In this document: positions 21,510-33,586 of the stretch, in pieces
How positions within the stretch are numbered: position 1 is the first letter of the stretch
Layout of the letters: each line of letters opens with the position of its first letter
Source of the DNA: Panicum virgatum
Taxonomy: Eukaryota; Streptophyta; Magnoliopsida; Poales; Poaceae
DNA length: 64,000 nt
Direction of reading: 5' to 3'
Assembly: GCF_016808335.1 (NCBI RefSeq)
Contig: NC_053150.1
Span: 44,171,607 to 44,235,606 of the forward strand
The notes under the pieces: generated by a model
What the model was told of the DNA's origin: nothing
What the model saw: the letters and a program-made list of their open reading frames with translations, nothing else
The model's database searches: none
Translations under genes and position numbers: made by a program

Positions 21510-22225
21510 GTCTCATTTTAAAATCTGCATATACGGCGGTTTGTCTACTGACCTCTCATCTTCATCAGCCACTTTTTGAAGATTCTAAACTAAAACTAAT
21601 TTCGTAAGACTACATTAAAAGAGTACACTCCAATTTGGATATGATTCTTAAAAGGTTTAACCTATACAAATTAAAGTTGGTTCCAATGCTATATATAGAT
21701 ATTCAGGTCCTATATGACACAGCCTCATTTAAAAATTTACTTATACTACAAATCACTCTATTGACCTCTCATTAATTAATCCATAACCAATTTTAATTTC
21801 ATAAGACTACACGTCTACACAAAAAGACTGTCCCAATTTGGACAAACTAAGTTGCATTGACTCCAGTGCTACGTGTGAGAGTCCTTAGTGAGACCAACCA
21901 TGAACATAGATGCTAACATTTTCTTGTGACAAGAAAGGCCCTCTATCACCAAACAAATTTCAAGACTCATAACTCCGAAACATAGAAAAAAAAAGCAGAA
22001 AGCGACCACTCATCACAGGTAGTAGGTGTACTTGTTGGTTGTAAAAAAAAATAAATTAAATTTGACTCCAGTTCCAGGGGATCAGTATGAAAGCCTCATT
22101 TTAAAATTTGAACATATACTAGGGTTGATCTATTAATTTCAAACTAAGATGAATATTATAAGATTACATAAAGAGTGTCCCCAATTAGACAAGCTAATGT
22201 TGACTCCAATTCTCTGTTTCATTTT
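21510..22225. repeat. Three diverged direct copies of an AT-rich unit
   Basis: Related segments begin near 21512, 21720 and 22092. Each has CCTCATTTTAAAAT(T), a GAC/TCTATTxACCTCTCAT-like block, a TAAGACTACA block, GTGTCCCAATTTGGACAA and a following TTGACTCCA. Spacing is irregular (about 210 and 370 bp). Probably a decayed repeat or element remnant. Confidence 0.6.
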
Positions 22226-22967
22226 TTTTTCAAATAAGGACACTAATGCAAGGCTCAACATTCCTTTGTGAAGCCAACCGAACATCTGTGCTAGACTTTT
22301 CTTGAGATGAAAAAAATGGCATATCACAAGCTACACCTAACAAATTTGCAGCAAATGACCTCTCCTCAGTCCTCACCGCAGATCGTAGGTGTACTTGCTG
22401 TTTTAGAAAATACCATAGTCCTTTCCGTAAACATATATGATCATTTTAATACTCAGGAGACAAAGGCAATTGGCCGAGGAATCTTAGCCCTTTTGTTGGA
22501 TGGTATAGCAAAAAGTATACAGCCATCAAGCAAAGAGCTTGTAGGAGGTCCCGCCCATTCACGGCCCATGCTTCTTGAAGATTGTTGTTGACAGCGATTT
22601 TCTCCGTAGATTTGTGCAATGATTAAGGTGATCTCCTGAACATGTAGGGCTGATTTCCTTGGCCAGTCAAAAGATGGTTATTTTGGTGGTGGAGCATAAC
22701 GCGAGTGAAACGACACAACATCAAAAGGCTCCTCCTCTGGCCCGATCGATGGGATTCCTTGATTACCCCGTACGATGCGTTCCATTTTTAAGAACCAAAG
22801 CAACGAATTAGTGTCACTCGAAAGGTATAACAATTTAAACGAGTATTTTCTGTCATCGCATTTGTATGTCTGATATAGTGATATGCCATAGAAAATCACC
22901 AGTAGTTAGTAACTAATAGGATATACTACAAGCACTTGGGAGTTGGTGAAAATTGGATAATGATTAG
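22226..22967. other. Intergenic, no gene seen
   Basis: Short frames only, including one at 22307-22591, none with recognisable domains. Confidence 0.35.
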
Positions 22968-23256
22968 TTATTTTAAAGGAAAAGTTCAATTTACACCCTC
23001 AAACTATCATATATATAAAAGTTCAATTTTCAATATTCAATTATAAAACTGGATAACAGAGATCCTCCGACTGTCGAAATCGGACAAATTTGACCCTTTA
23101 AATATTTCGAAGGTGGGTTTTTATTTTATAAAAATTTTAAAAATAAATTTAAACTTAAAATCATAAATAATTCGTTTTCAATAAAAAATAAAACTAGTGC
23201 CAACTTTTTTCATTCTAAAAATACAACTTATCCATTATCATTCTACTTATCAATTA

Positions 23257-23878
23257 CTCCCTCCGTCCCAATCAATGTTTACAAATCCGACCGGTCCGGT
23301 CAAACCGACGGGCTCCGGTTCCAGTATACCAGACCGGTTTGATCGAAAACCGGTCCAAACCGGTTGGATTCAAATTTGAATTCAAAATCCCCAGTGCTAC
23401 CGGTTTGGACCAGTATATCGGCCGGTTTGACCGGTTTACCAATTGGGCCTTAATGGGCCGTCTCATTTTTTCATTTTCTTTTTTGGTTTAACTTCAAATG
23501 CCCGAAAAGTATGTTGAATGAACGAATTTTTGAGAAAATTCGACACCATTATATTCGTCGCACCTTGAAGTATTTTTAGGATTTTTTCATTTTTTTAATT
23601 CAAATTTAAATTTTGAATTTGAGCCGGTTTGATACCGGCCCGGACCGGTTTGACCGGTTCCCGGTCAAACCGGACCGGTTCCCACCGGTTTGGTTAACCC
23701 TGGTCCCAATATATAAGGCTTAACCACCTCTGGTTAAAGACCAAAGAATGTATTTAATTCTCTCTATAAACGCTAGTATTATTACATTGATGTACGCAGT
23801 GTGTCTAGAGAGCACACGCATTATATTATGGGACTTGAGTAAAAAGTGGTTACGCCTTATATATTAGGATGGTGGGAG
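23257..23878. mobile_element. Stowaway MITE, middle of the nest
   Basis: Starts CTCCCTCCGTCCC and ends GGATGGTGGGAG with TA duplicated at 23255-23256 and 23879-23880. It is split by a hAT-like element at 23273-23702; without that insert it is about 184 bp. Confidence 0.85.
23273..23702. mobile_element. hAT-like MITE, innermost of the nest
   Basis: 430 bp with 8-bp TSD GTCCCAAT at 23265-23272 and 23703-23710. The left end CAATGTTTACAAATCCG pairs imperfectly with the complement of the right end (CAGGGTTAACCAAACCG). The interior is rich in the motif ACCGGTTTGACCGGTTT, probably subterminal repeats. Confidence 0.85.
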
Positions 23879-24211
23879 TATTCAGATCCAACTTTTCCAT
23901 GTTTCTAATATTTGTTTGCTTGTGTTATACCTTTTTTTGAATAAATAAGATTTAAATACAGTACCAACATATAGGTCACATTTTTAGAAAAAATTTGGTA
24001 CTAGTTTTATTTTTTATTTAAAATAAATTAGTTTTGACTTTTTAATCTAACCATAATTTTTCTATTTTGTAGAAATACAAAACCACCTTTGAAACTACCC
24101 GAAGGACCAAATTAGTTGGATGACCCTCGCGATCCGGTTTTATAGTTGAAAGTTGAAAATAAGACTTTTGTGATAGTTTAAGATGTAAAGTGGACTTTTC
24201 TTTTATTTTAA

Positions 24212-24680
24212 TTTTTCACTTAACGACAAGTCTTAACCGTTTCTTCTTGTTGAAAAACATCAACCAAAATTTAGACAACTGGGCCTATTTCAAAGGTTCA
24301 TCTCCCTCCCTGAACCTTAAACTGGACGAACCTGTTTTTTCCATGTGGACACTGAAAATTGAAAACTTTGTCAAACCCGAAGATGTAGGCGAACTGAATC
24401 ACATGGTATTCCGAGTTCCAACAGTGAGAAATTCGACTGGATGGTAAAAGTTTTAGATGTACAGAAACATAGTGACTCCTCTTTTATATACTCTATTCTC
24501 TGTTTACAGATTTACAGATAACATAATGTATCTAGATAAATAGAGAGAGCTTCCGACTGCATCAAGGGCATGTGAAAAAAATGGGATCTTGATCGCTCTT
24601 TCCTTCAACCATTGAGCCTTAACGTACACTAATCGTCACATATATATACAACAAACCTCCCCTTTTGCAGCGCTCGGCCC
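24212..24680. other. Intergenic, upstream region of the CEP gene
   Basis: AT-rich, with no gene seen; presumed distal promoter of the CEP precursor gene. Confidence 0.35.
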
Positions 24681-24681
24681 C

Positions 24682-24690
24682 TATATATAT
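24682..24690 (+). promoter_or_regulatory. TATA box of the CEP precursor gene
   Basis: TATATATAT preceded by CCCC, 128 bp upstream of the ATG at 24818. A second TATATATA tract lies near 24640. Confidence 0.55.
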
Positions 24691-24817
24691 TGTCGCAGAC
24701 ACCCTTCTCAAATCGCCCCCAAGAATCTTCACAGGTGTAGTGCTCGGCACACAGCTAGCTTTGTAGCTCCATACTTTCTCTCCCTCCGAGCTAACGTGAA
24801 AATTTAGCTTGCTTAGG

Positions 24818-25105
24818 ATGGCTGCCTCCAAGGTTGTGTGCGCTTGCATTATGATCTTTCTTGTCATCTCAAGCCAGGCTGATGCGAGGCGGCTCATGGC
24901 GGCGACGTGCGACGGCAAGGAAGGAGCATGCAAGGGTGGCGTCGCCGTTGAAGGCGATGGGAGCGGCGCACCGAAGCAGGAAATGGTCTCCGCGGCGAGC
25001 ACGGAGCAACCCGGTGAAGGGATGCCAATGACGACGACGGACTCCCGGCCGACGGCTCCCGGGAACAGCCCCGGCATCGGCAACAGAGGGAAGATCAACA
25101 ACTAG
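24818..25105 (+). CDS. CEP (C-terminally encoded peptide) hormone precursor
   Basis: A 95-residue precursor. Residues 1-23 form a signal peptide (CACIMIFLVISSQADA) followed by a basic RR, giving entry to the secretory pathway. A variable acidic/Gly linker follows. Near the C-terminus lies DSRPTAPGNSPGIGN (75-89), matching the 15-residue CEP consensus, which in known members reads xxxRPTxPGxSPGxGH. The domain is followed by RGKINN, a short tail consistent with proteolytic release. Prolines 78, 81 and 85 are the positions usually hydroxylated in family members. Differences from the consensus are Ser rather than Phe before Arg and Asn rather than His at the last position. CEPs are secreted signals perceived by leucine-rich-repeat receptor kinases and act in root growth and nitrogen-demand signalling; that role here is inferred from the family. 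There is a single CEP domain and no intron. Confidence 0.9.
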   Translation: MAASKVVCACIMIFLVISSQADARRLMAATCDGKEGACKGGVAVEGDGSGAPKQEMVSAASTEQPGEGMPMTTTDSRPTAPGNSPGIGNRGKINN

Positions 25106-25319
25106 CTTGCCGTGCTCTTATCTATCTATGCTCCTATCTAAGGACCCAATCGAGCTGGGTACTAGTACTGTACTTGCTTGTAATTTGGTACTTGCTAGTG
25201 CTGCCATTCTGTTTATTTCTCTTTTCATATTGTTTTTCGTTGCTCTGTGTACAATGTTCAGTTCACTATGCATTGTGAACTTTTGTACTGCTATTTTGTA
25301 ACCATGCATGATTCGCATA

Positions 25320-25325
25320 AATAAA
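25320..25325 (+). terminator. Polyadenylation signal AATAAA
   Basis: AATAAA about 215 bp after the CEP stop codon, in AT-rich 3' UTR-like sequence. Confidence 0.5.
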
Positions 25326-25611
25326 GTTCTGCAGCCCCTTTGTGTCATCGCCAGAGACTCATTTTTTTCTTTCGAAACAGTATTAACCCGGCTTTTAGAA
25401 AGCAATAGAGCAACAAACTCCAATCTTAGTAGTCGGGGATGCCGACTTTACAGAGAGAACAGAAGTATCACCAGAGACTCATCACGTATACTGTATACAG
25501 CTCCTGTACTCTTGGGTAGGGAACCACCTCTGAGGAGATAACTGAAAAACTGTCTGAACTCTAACAAACTAATAACAAGTTGAAGGGCACTTAGGGCATG
25601 CAGGATCAAAA

Positions 25612-25770
25612 TAGTGGCGGATGCATGATGAGAGACAAGGGGGGCTGAAACAATGGAGATGTTGATTTGTGTGAAGATTTAATGGTGATTTGATGTTTTT
25701 GCTACAGTGTAATTAGAGGCTCTTACGGGGGGCTTGAGCCCCCCTAGCCCCCCTCCTGGATCCGCCGCTG
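25612..25770. mobile_element. hAT-like MITE with 8-bp TSD
   Basis: 159 bp. The left end TAGTGGCGGATGC pairs with the complement of the right end (CAGCGGCGGATCC). TSD GATCAAAA is at 25604-25611 and 25771-25778. Confidence 0.85.
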
Positions 25771-25778
25771 GATCAAAA

Positions 25779-27222
25779 GGATGTGTTGTATGCACGTTTT
25801 ATACTATTTGGTGCTGTGCGGCAGGTTAAAGTGATGAGCTGCTGAGAAGAGGGGAACTTGGAAGCCTGAACCTGAACTAGCTAGATATGGCATTGTCTGT
25901 CTCTCCGCCCTCACATTCTCTGTTCTATCTTGAGTGAAACATTGCCAAATTTGACAAGAACATAAGCCCATGAAAGCTCAAGTTGCGATTTTCTTTGTCG
26001 CCACACTTTCAGTTTTAAGAAAATGCTAGCAAAAGTCAGGAATCATCAGCACATCACAAAAATCAGAAGAGCTAGGGAATATGACGGCAGGTCTGCGTGC
26101 CCCCATTCGGCCATTGGCACAGATTCGAGGTTGTGAAAATTATTCTGCATGCATGGCTGTCGGCAATAAAGAAACTATTAATCCATTACGCTCCTGTACA
26201 GTTTAGTTTAGAAGGACTGCGCACAACGTTCGATCAGTTGTGGTTGTGCAGGACGTATCTGGGAAAAGTTCATATGCTTACATTTCTTTGCTGTGTCTGG
26301 CTGATGCCGTGGCGGCGTCACTTCTCCTCCATCAGCCAGCTCAGAAAATGACCTAGGGCAGAGTTCTACGATAAAATTTTTGTATGACCAAAGCGAGGCG
26401 CTAAAGCCACATGCCTGGCTGCAGACGCCCGCGGCAGCGGCACAGGGGATCCACTGGTGCGGCCGACGGGTGCCGAGGCGGGGCTGCGGGCAGGATGGAC
26501 GGGCACGGGGCGCCATCGCGGCCGCCTGTCACGCAACGGCAGCGTTGCGCTGGCGTGAGCGCCTGAGTGGGACTGCAGGGGGGGGGTGGATGGTGAACTG
26601 CCGAAATCGGTAGGGGAGACTGGTGGCAAGAAGACGTAACGCTGGGCTGGGGCGCTAGACAGAACCGCTTAAGAGGCCGCAACCCACTCGATCGGATAGC
26701 CCACGAGGCCACGAAGTCCTCTCGCCCAATGCCCCAATGGCCCAATCTGAGTCTCATGACTCTCGGCAGTAGAGAACAATCATCCTCACGTTCAGGTGGT
26801 GCCGTCACGCCATCATGAACTCCTGCTGGAGATGAGAATGGGGAATATTGTCAGCACCCCCGAACCGGAGGAAACATCTACTACTACGAGCTGCCGCACC
26901 AGGAAGCCTAATGTCCATTTTAGCGGCAGAGAATGGGTTCGCTAGATGTGCCTACTCGCACGTATCGGATCCAGCCCATGTAAATGCAAGAGAGTCGCTG
27001 ATTAAATACTGAGTGCGTGCAAGGAGGAAGGATATCAAATAATTTGTATGAACTCTTACTCCTTTCTTAAGTAACATATCCTTCGGAAGCTAATTCTATG
27101 TTCTCCTCTGTTCTTCCTATATTCTTCAGATGTCAGATCCATCCTTCTTCTTCTTCCCCGACCCGCTACTTTTGATGTTAACAGATATGCTCAGGAGCTC
27201 ACCTAGAGGGAGCTAGGGCGGC
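25779..27222. other. Intergenic, with a GC-rich patch
   Basis: No gene was recognised. A GC-rich island at about 26400-26720 has open frames on both strands, but these are Pro/Arg/Ala shadow-like and lack domains. Confidence 0.35.
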
Positions 27223-27230
27223 CGCCCTAG

Positions 27231-27767
27231 TAGGGGTGGGCATTCGGTCTATTCGGGTATTTCGGTTCGGTCTATTCGGGTTTTGCGAATTTCGGGTTTC
27301 AAAAAATGAGAACCGAAATTTTAAAGACAAAATTAGGAACCGAACCCGAATAGACCGAATATTTCGGTTCGGTCTATTCGGTCCACCGAATTAACCGAAT
27401 AATAAACACACCCTCATCTTCCATCAAAATATATGCAATGAATAGTTAAATAGAAGTACGAGTAATAGCGATAAGTAACTATGAAAAAATAGCATAATGA
27501 AATAGACATACAAATATTAAGATGAGATAACAACTATTAGCTAATAAGTTCAAAAATCACATAAGATATCATGGCATACCAAGAGTTTGAATGAATTTCG
27601 GGTTATTCGGTCTATTCGGGTTTTGGAGGCTAGGAACCGAACCCTAACCTGTACCCCGAATTAAACCATAAGTGTGGACCGAACCCGAACCCGAGAACCC
27701 GAATAGACCGACATTTCGGTCTATTCGGTTCGGTTTGGTTTTTTCGGGTTTTAAATGCCCACCCCTA
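27231..27767. mobile_element. hAT MITE with 8-bp TSD and CGGTCTATTCGG repeats
   Basis: 537 bp. The terminal inverted repeat TAGGGGTGGGCATT is matched exactly by AATGCCCACCCCTA. TSD CGCCCTAG is at 27223-27230 and 27768-27775. Subterminal DNA carries many copies of TTCGGTCTATTCGGG and its complement, as expected for transposase-binding repeats. Confidence 0.92.
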
Positions 27768-27846
27768 CGCCCTAGTGGTGGCTCCACCTCTGCCTCCATC
27801 TATCATATACTATGAGGTAAGAGAATAATGCCGCCCTTGCGATGTA

Positions 27847-28143
27847 CTCTCTCTATTTTTTTATTTAGAGCAAATTTCATATATGCCATTGATTAATTTT
27901 GACATGCTGTACGTATTAGGTTTGTCCTAAATCAAACTTGATTAATTTTAAATGAATTTATAGAGAAAAATAATAATATTTCCCATATCAACTCTTTTAA
28001 TTGAATCTACTATGAAATGTATGTTGATAGTGCATATGTTGGATAGTATAGTTGTTGCTACGTTTTTTTATAGATTTGGTCAAAGTTGGCTAATTTTGAT
28101 TTATGACAAACTTAATACGATATGTAAATAAAAATAGAGGGAG
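27847..28143. mobile_element. Stowaway MITE
   Basis: 297 bp, CTCTCTCTATTTTT at the left and AAAAATAGAGGGAG at the right, with TA at 27845-27846 and 28144-28145. Confidence 0.85.
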
Positions 28144-28145
28144 TA

Positions 28146-30046
28146 TACCATGTCGAGGGATCTAAACCCAGATTTGACGCACCATTTGTCTTACCAGCAG
28201 CGTGGCTATTTAATTACTTAGTGGTAGGTTATTGTGATTTTCCAGGATCTACCAACTCGGTCTACTTAAGCATTCATTATGTGCGAATGTTTTCTAGATT
28301 CTACTCATTTTTAGTGTTTAGACTTTCCACGGGAAGGTGAGTTCACCGGTGGGTATTGAGGGGAAAAAATATAGTACTCAGCGGGAAACAACAATCTCGG
28401 AAAGTTCGACTGAAATGTTCAGAAACATCAACCAGCGACAGGATCTTTCTGAATCTTGAGCATGGCACCATTTTCAAATTTACATTTATTGACAACTTTG
28501 AACGGCAAAAACGCAAACTTATTCTTCAAACTACTGAACGAAAACCTAGTCCCATGTGTATCCTACTATCTCATCAGGTTGTCAACCCATTGCCATTGGG
28601 TCCGCGCTATTGTGACCTTGTGTCGTGTCATTTGCGTGAGACCACTCTGCACTTTGCAAAGAGAGGATCAGGTATTCAGTTCACCGGATCTTCGGAACGA
28701 AGAAGAGAGAGAGACCAAGCGCGCCATCCTCGCACATGCCTGCCTGCTCGCGTGGACCGATCAGTCTGGCAAGCCGCAAGGCGCGCAACTGCGGCGCACG
28801 CATGCACAATAATGCACGTACCTCGCCTGACACCACGCATGGCGATCACCGATTCTCGATAAGATCTCTTGCAGCAGTCCAGTTCAGAGAGCGAGCCATG
28901 ATCGAGATCCCCTCTGCTGCGCACTCACCGGCCGCCGCCTTGCCGTTCCATGTGATAGATGCACCAGAGATCGCCAAGATTCCTGGCGAGGCTCGCAGTG
29001 TTCCTCGGAATATTCTGGGGTTCCTGACACCGTGGTGGTCGTCTCTGATCGTCCTGTAGCGCGCCGGCCGTCGCAACATTCAGTGGCTGTGGCTGGCCGG
29101 CGTCCGTCCGGCGATCGTGGCGATGGCGGCCATCACAATATTTAGTCCTTTATGTTCTTGTGTTGGTCAAATTTTGTTTGGCCACATCAAAATTGTGTGT
29201 GTAACGACTTTTCTCTTAATGAAAAACGTGCTCAGTCACAGTCGCGAAAAAAAACTCCGACCCGCGCCTGTCCCCGGAAAAGGAAGGGAGGGTAAAAGGT
29301 GCCCCGCCGCCCCTGGATTCTCCGTAACCGTTGGTGTGCTGCGGGCAACCCTAGCCCGCCATGATTGGGCGCACAAGCCAAGTGAAGGCCTCCATTATAG
29401 AGCTAGTGAACTACTAGTGGTGCTGCCTGCTGGTGCTGGCGGCGGGCAAGCGATGGTTGTGCATGTGCTTGTACTGGTCCTTATCTCACCAGGAGTTCAC
29501 GAGCTTGCGTGTTGATCTCGTAGCTATTTTGGCATAAAGTTCATTTCAAAAATTTTGGCATAAAGCGACCTCTTTAGTAGTAGTTTAGAACCAAACAAAA
29601 AGAATTCCTTACAAATCTACAATATTATATGAGAAATTTTATTATGACATAAAAGGGTACCAAATTTACAACGCTAGAGTTGACGTAAAACTAGACCCTC
29701 GGAAAGGCCCGGTCTTGATATTTTAGTGCCCCAAGGCGAAACTCAATTAGAGGTCCCTTAATACAAATATTCATGTACATTTTTTAATACTACTATTGGA
29801 TGCATATTTTCTAGACAACATGGTGGTGCTAAATTTGTAAAAAAATAGTAATTGAAACTAGCGCAAACTCAAAGGTTACTAGATGACTCAAGAAGGAAAT
29901 TTCAACGAATATGTAATATATTGATCTATAATCAGCATTCATATGATCATGTTAATTGTTACGACGTCTGAACTAGGCAGCCTGAGCTGATCAGTGATAC
30001 ATGCAAAACATGGCTATGTATTGTTCATGATGTGTACTATACTTAG
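28146..30046. other. Intergenic, no gene seen
   Basis: Frames at 28356-28862 and 29117-29515 have no recognisable domains, start context or family resemblance. The sequence is mixed AT-rich and GC-rich. Confidence 0.35.
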
Positions 30047-30048
30047 TA

Positions 30049-30303
30049 CTCCCTCCGTTCTAAATTATAAGTCATTCCAAGAATCTTAGAGAGTCAAAGT
30101 TTATGAAGTTTGACTAAATTTATATAACAAGATAATAACATTTATGATACCAATTATGTACCATTAGATTTTTTATTAGCTATATTTTCATACCTATTTG
30201 ATGTAAAAAATCTTTATGTTTCTCTCTATAATTTTGGTCAAACTTTAAGATGGTTTGACTCTCCAAGATTTTTGGAATGACTTATAATTTGAAACAGAGA
30301 GAG
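30049..30303. mobile_element. Stowaway MITE
   Basis: 255 bp, CTCCCTCCGTTCTAAATTATAAG at the left and its inverted match CTTATAATTTGAAACAGAGAGAG at the right, with TA at 30047-30048 and 30304-30305. Confidence 0.92.
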
Positions 30304-30305
30304 TA

Positions 30306-31717
30306 TGTGTGTACTTGGGGAGAGGCCCATTCCAAGGGACCCCGCCGGCCGCACTGCTCGACCCCCTCACCGTCGTAAATTGTTGGTATAGACCAAAGTG
30401 GATTTTTATGTGTGGTTGTACCTGGTACCCTCTAGTAAACCGAAGAATTCTTTTTTGTTTCATAGATATCTGTATTGGGAAAAAGACCCTATGATTACAA
30501 ATAATACCCAATGTTATCAACTTTTTACTGTTCTTGAGATGCAACTTCGATAAATGCAGTTAAAAGAATCTAACAAAAACAAATCTGGTTTCGGGTTTCC
30601 AAAGCACATGTTTTGAAAGTTATTAATAGTGAAATTTGAGGGGATCTTAGTTGAAGTGTGTATCTATGACGGAATAAATTAAAATTTGCTTCAACAATGA
30701 ACTGCAGAAGGCAACACACAGGAGAAAAAAGGAATATATAAAAGGGAGGGGCCAAAGTGAAACGCTCCTTAAGTTTAGGAGCCAGCCGGCAAATAAAAAA
30801 CATTAATAGACCTTTTTTTTCCAAACCATTCCACGGGCCTATTGACACCATTGACCGCAATTCCAGCCAGGTGTGACCGTGTAGATTCATCCAGACCCTG
30901 ATTGGACCGCTCGTGGATCGGTTAGAGTTTTGGTATGGGCCTGAAAATAAAAGACTGGTGTTTTCTCTCTGCTGTCAGCAGCAATTCATCTCTATTTGCC
31001 ATGGTTGTTCCTTCTACCGATCGATGTTCAAACCAACTTACAGAAAATCTGTGGTGAGTCTTTTGCCTTTTCGGATCAGAATCACTCTGCATTTGTCCAA
31101 CGATTATGTGACCTTTCGCCCATTGCTAACCTTTACAGGAGCAGATAGATGCGGCACCAATCATTCTTAAAGTCTGTACCATAAGGCCACACTATGATTT
31201 GACAAACATTTTAAGCAGCAAACTGGATCGCACCAGCATGCTGATTGCTGATGGCTGACAATCTACCAAGACAAACGGATGAATCCAGAGTGCAAGCCAC
31301 CTTTGGATCCTGATCATAACATTGTCGTCCTGAACTTTGAGGGCTACAGCCATGCTAAACACAGAGGAAAACAGTACACGGTGAACTGAGCAACACTGCA
31401 TCAGACTAGCCTCAGAGGTTGACAGAGCTTTTTAGGTGCGAGATTTCAGCTGCCTCTCGACGATGTCAGCAAGGCAGACGCATGCAGGCAAAGGCAACGC
31501 AGCGAGCTGACAACTTTTTTGGGCACACGACTGACTGCCTGCCTGGGCGCTTCCATTTCTTCAGTGTTTTCTCTGATCAGCTGCGCTGTAGCCGCCATTG
31601 GCTCACCTTCTGCGGGCCTTCTGTGCTAGATGCATGCAACTTTCTTGTGCTGCTGAACCCTAAACCCGTCAGGTGAAAAGGCGTCTGGTGGGCCATGAAT
31701 AATCTTTGGAGGGCTCG
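30306..31717. other. Intergenic, no gene seen
   Basis: Only short frames, none recognised. The sequence is AT-rich. Confidence 0.35.
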
Positions 31718-31726
31718 GTTATTTCT

Positions 31727-32235
31727 CAATGTTATTCTAAATGTTAAACGGTTAACAGTCGGTCACCCTTTGTTTAGGATTTAATCCGTTTAAACGGTGT
31801 TTAGACGGAGTTAAACGGCTTAAACGGTTTGGCATAATAATATTAAAATATACATATTTATGTACGTAAATGTCAAAATATGCTAGAAAGTCTACATATT
31901 TGTACCTATAAAAGTAAGCATTCTACCAAATAATCTTTTTGGAAGAAATCTAAATTTCACAACAGTTCGTATACTTACAATGCTAGTTAGTTCGATATTG
32001 ATTGTGGTAGTTGTAATCCTCCTATTGACTAAATTATAAATTAAATGGTCATTTAGCTCATTTAATCATATTTAACTCGACTCTATTTAGACGTTTTAGA
32101 TGGTTTTAACGGTTTAAACGGGTTTAAACGGATCGACTGTTTAGTTCACCGTTTAGAGCCTAAACAACACGGATGACCTCTGTTTACTATTTAAATGTTG
32201 TTTAAATGGGTTAAACGGCCGTTTAGGCTAACAGA
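31727..32235. mobile_element. hAT-like MITE rich in TTTAAACGG
   Basis: About 509 bp flanked by GTTATTTCT at 31718-31726 and 32236-32244 (8 or 9 bp, the last base being ambiguous). The ends are complementary (left ATGTTATTCTAAATG; complement of the right end CTGTTAGCCTAAACGG). TTTAAACGG and its complement recur at both ends. Confidence 0.8.
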
Positions 32236-32244
32236 GTTATTTCT

Positions 32245-33586
32245 GCATGGGTTGTGTTGGGCGACCTGTGAGATCGGTGATGGCCTGATGGGTGAGTAGC
32301 CATGTCCTTGCAGCTCTGATTGCTGCGTGGCTAATGATATCACTTCCTTCCTATCACTGTCTCATGCTACTGTGCTAGGAAGGGATGGGCTGAGCCGAGC
32401 TGCAAGCCTGCAACTGCAAGATGAACAATCGATGGATCGACGAAACATCAACGCTTCGGATGCCTTGTCGTGTAATGATGTGGATTTGAGGGCGATTCTT
32501 GCAAAATTGTTGCCAGAGGTTACTGTAGTTTTGGTCCGGTCCATTTGGAACTGTTTTCCCAACAAAAAAAACGGGTCAGTCTGCGCTAAAGCTGCTTTCG
32601 TGCTCCTGCAAAACAGTCATTGACAGACGCTGAATTCTGAATTTGCCAGCGTCTAAGGAAAACGTTAGCAACACAACAGAACACAATTCAACAGCCTCCA
32701 GCTGCGATCTGGTTTTTTCGATGTCCATTACGAACGTCTTTTTCCTACAGGCGAAAAACTACAAGCATGAATGGGATCCGTTTGTACTATCTGCAAAGGA
32801 AGAGAACAAAAGGCATCCATACTTGCTCAATAAATCCTAGCAGCAGTGAGGCCTCTGTCTCTACCGTTGTCACCTCCCTTTCCATGAACAGTTCCAGTTA
32901 CCAAGTGAAGACACCCAACAAACCACAACGCAATCCTGTGATCTGTAAACAAGCCTAAAAAAGGCCACCGATAATTCAATTCGATGAGCATGAGACATCC
33001 TATCCTTTACAAAACAGTCCCTTTGTTCCCCCCAAATGAAGCCACACTAGCTACGGGTGCAATTCTAAGTTTCACAGTAGAAAAAAAACACAAGAGTTTC
33101 TTGCTTTTTTTTTTGCAAAGGTAAGCCATCATTTAGCTAGGGTGTTACAACCGGGAGTGATGATTATTATATCCTTTTCTTCTGAACTAATACTAGTAGT
33201 TTATACTGATCGGCAGCTTTCGTTCAAATGCCGCACGGCAGATTACTGACGATTCAGCAGTAGTATAACACAAGCGCTACGTGCTCATTAGGTGCAGCAA
33301 AGCGAGGTCACATGAGAACGGTTAGGAAATTTGAAACCACGCCCCCTCTGCCGTCCAATCAGCAGAGACCCACACGTTTGCAAAACCGTCATTAGCCACG
33401 ACAAGCAGCATTCTTAGCAGGTACGGCCAGTGCTTTCCCTGCACTTTCTGAACAAGCTGAACCAGTAAAATACTTTTGACGCGGCCTTTCTCTTGGTCAG
33501 TAGCTGCTGGTCCCGGCCGGCAGTGGCACACTGCCACTAGCCATGAGCTGAAAGGAGGTTTCAGCTTTGGATTCCAGGGGTTTGGT
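32245..33586. other. Intergenic, no gene seen
   Basis: Frames at 32327-32623 and 32643-32958 are short and unrecognised. Confidence 0.35.

Larger units (their letters stand above)
22977..24202. mobile_element. Foldback element, outermost of a three-level nest
   Basis: The ends AGGAAAAGTTCAATTTACA and the complement of CTTTTCTT-side sequence (AAGAAAAGTCCACTTTACA) match, and complementarity continues inward for roughly 250 bp per arm (for example AAATAAAACTAGTxCCAA on both). TSD TTATTTTAA is at 22968-22976 and 24203-24211. The 9-bp TSD with long inverted arms suggests a Mutator-like MITE. A Stowaway element sits in its loop. Confidence 0.85.

Noticed and set aside
28356..28862. 168-codon plus-strand frame
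   Set aside because: No domain, no homology recognised, and two overlapping frames of similar length; treated as chance.
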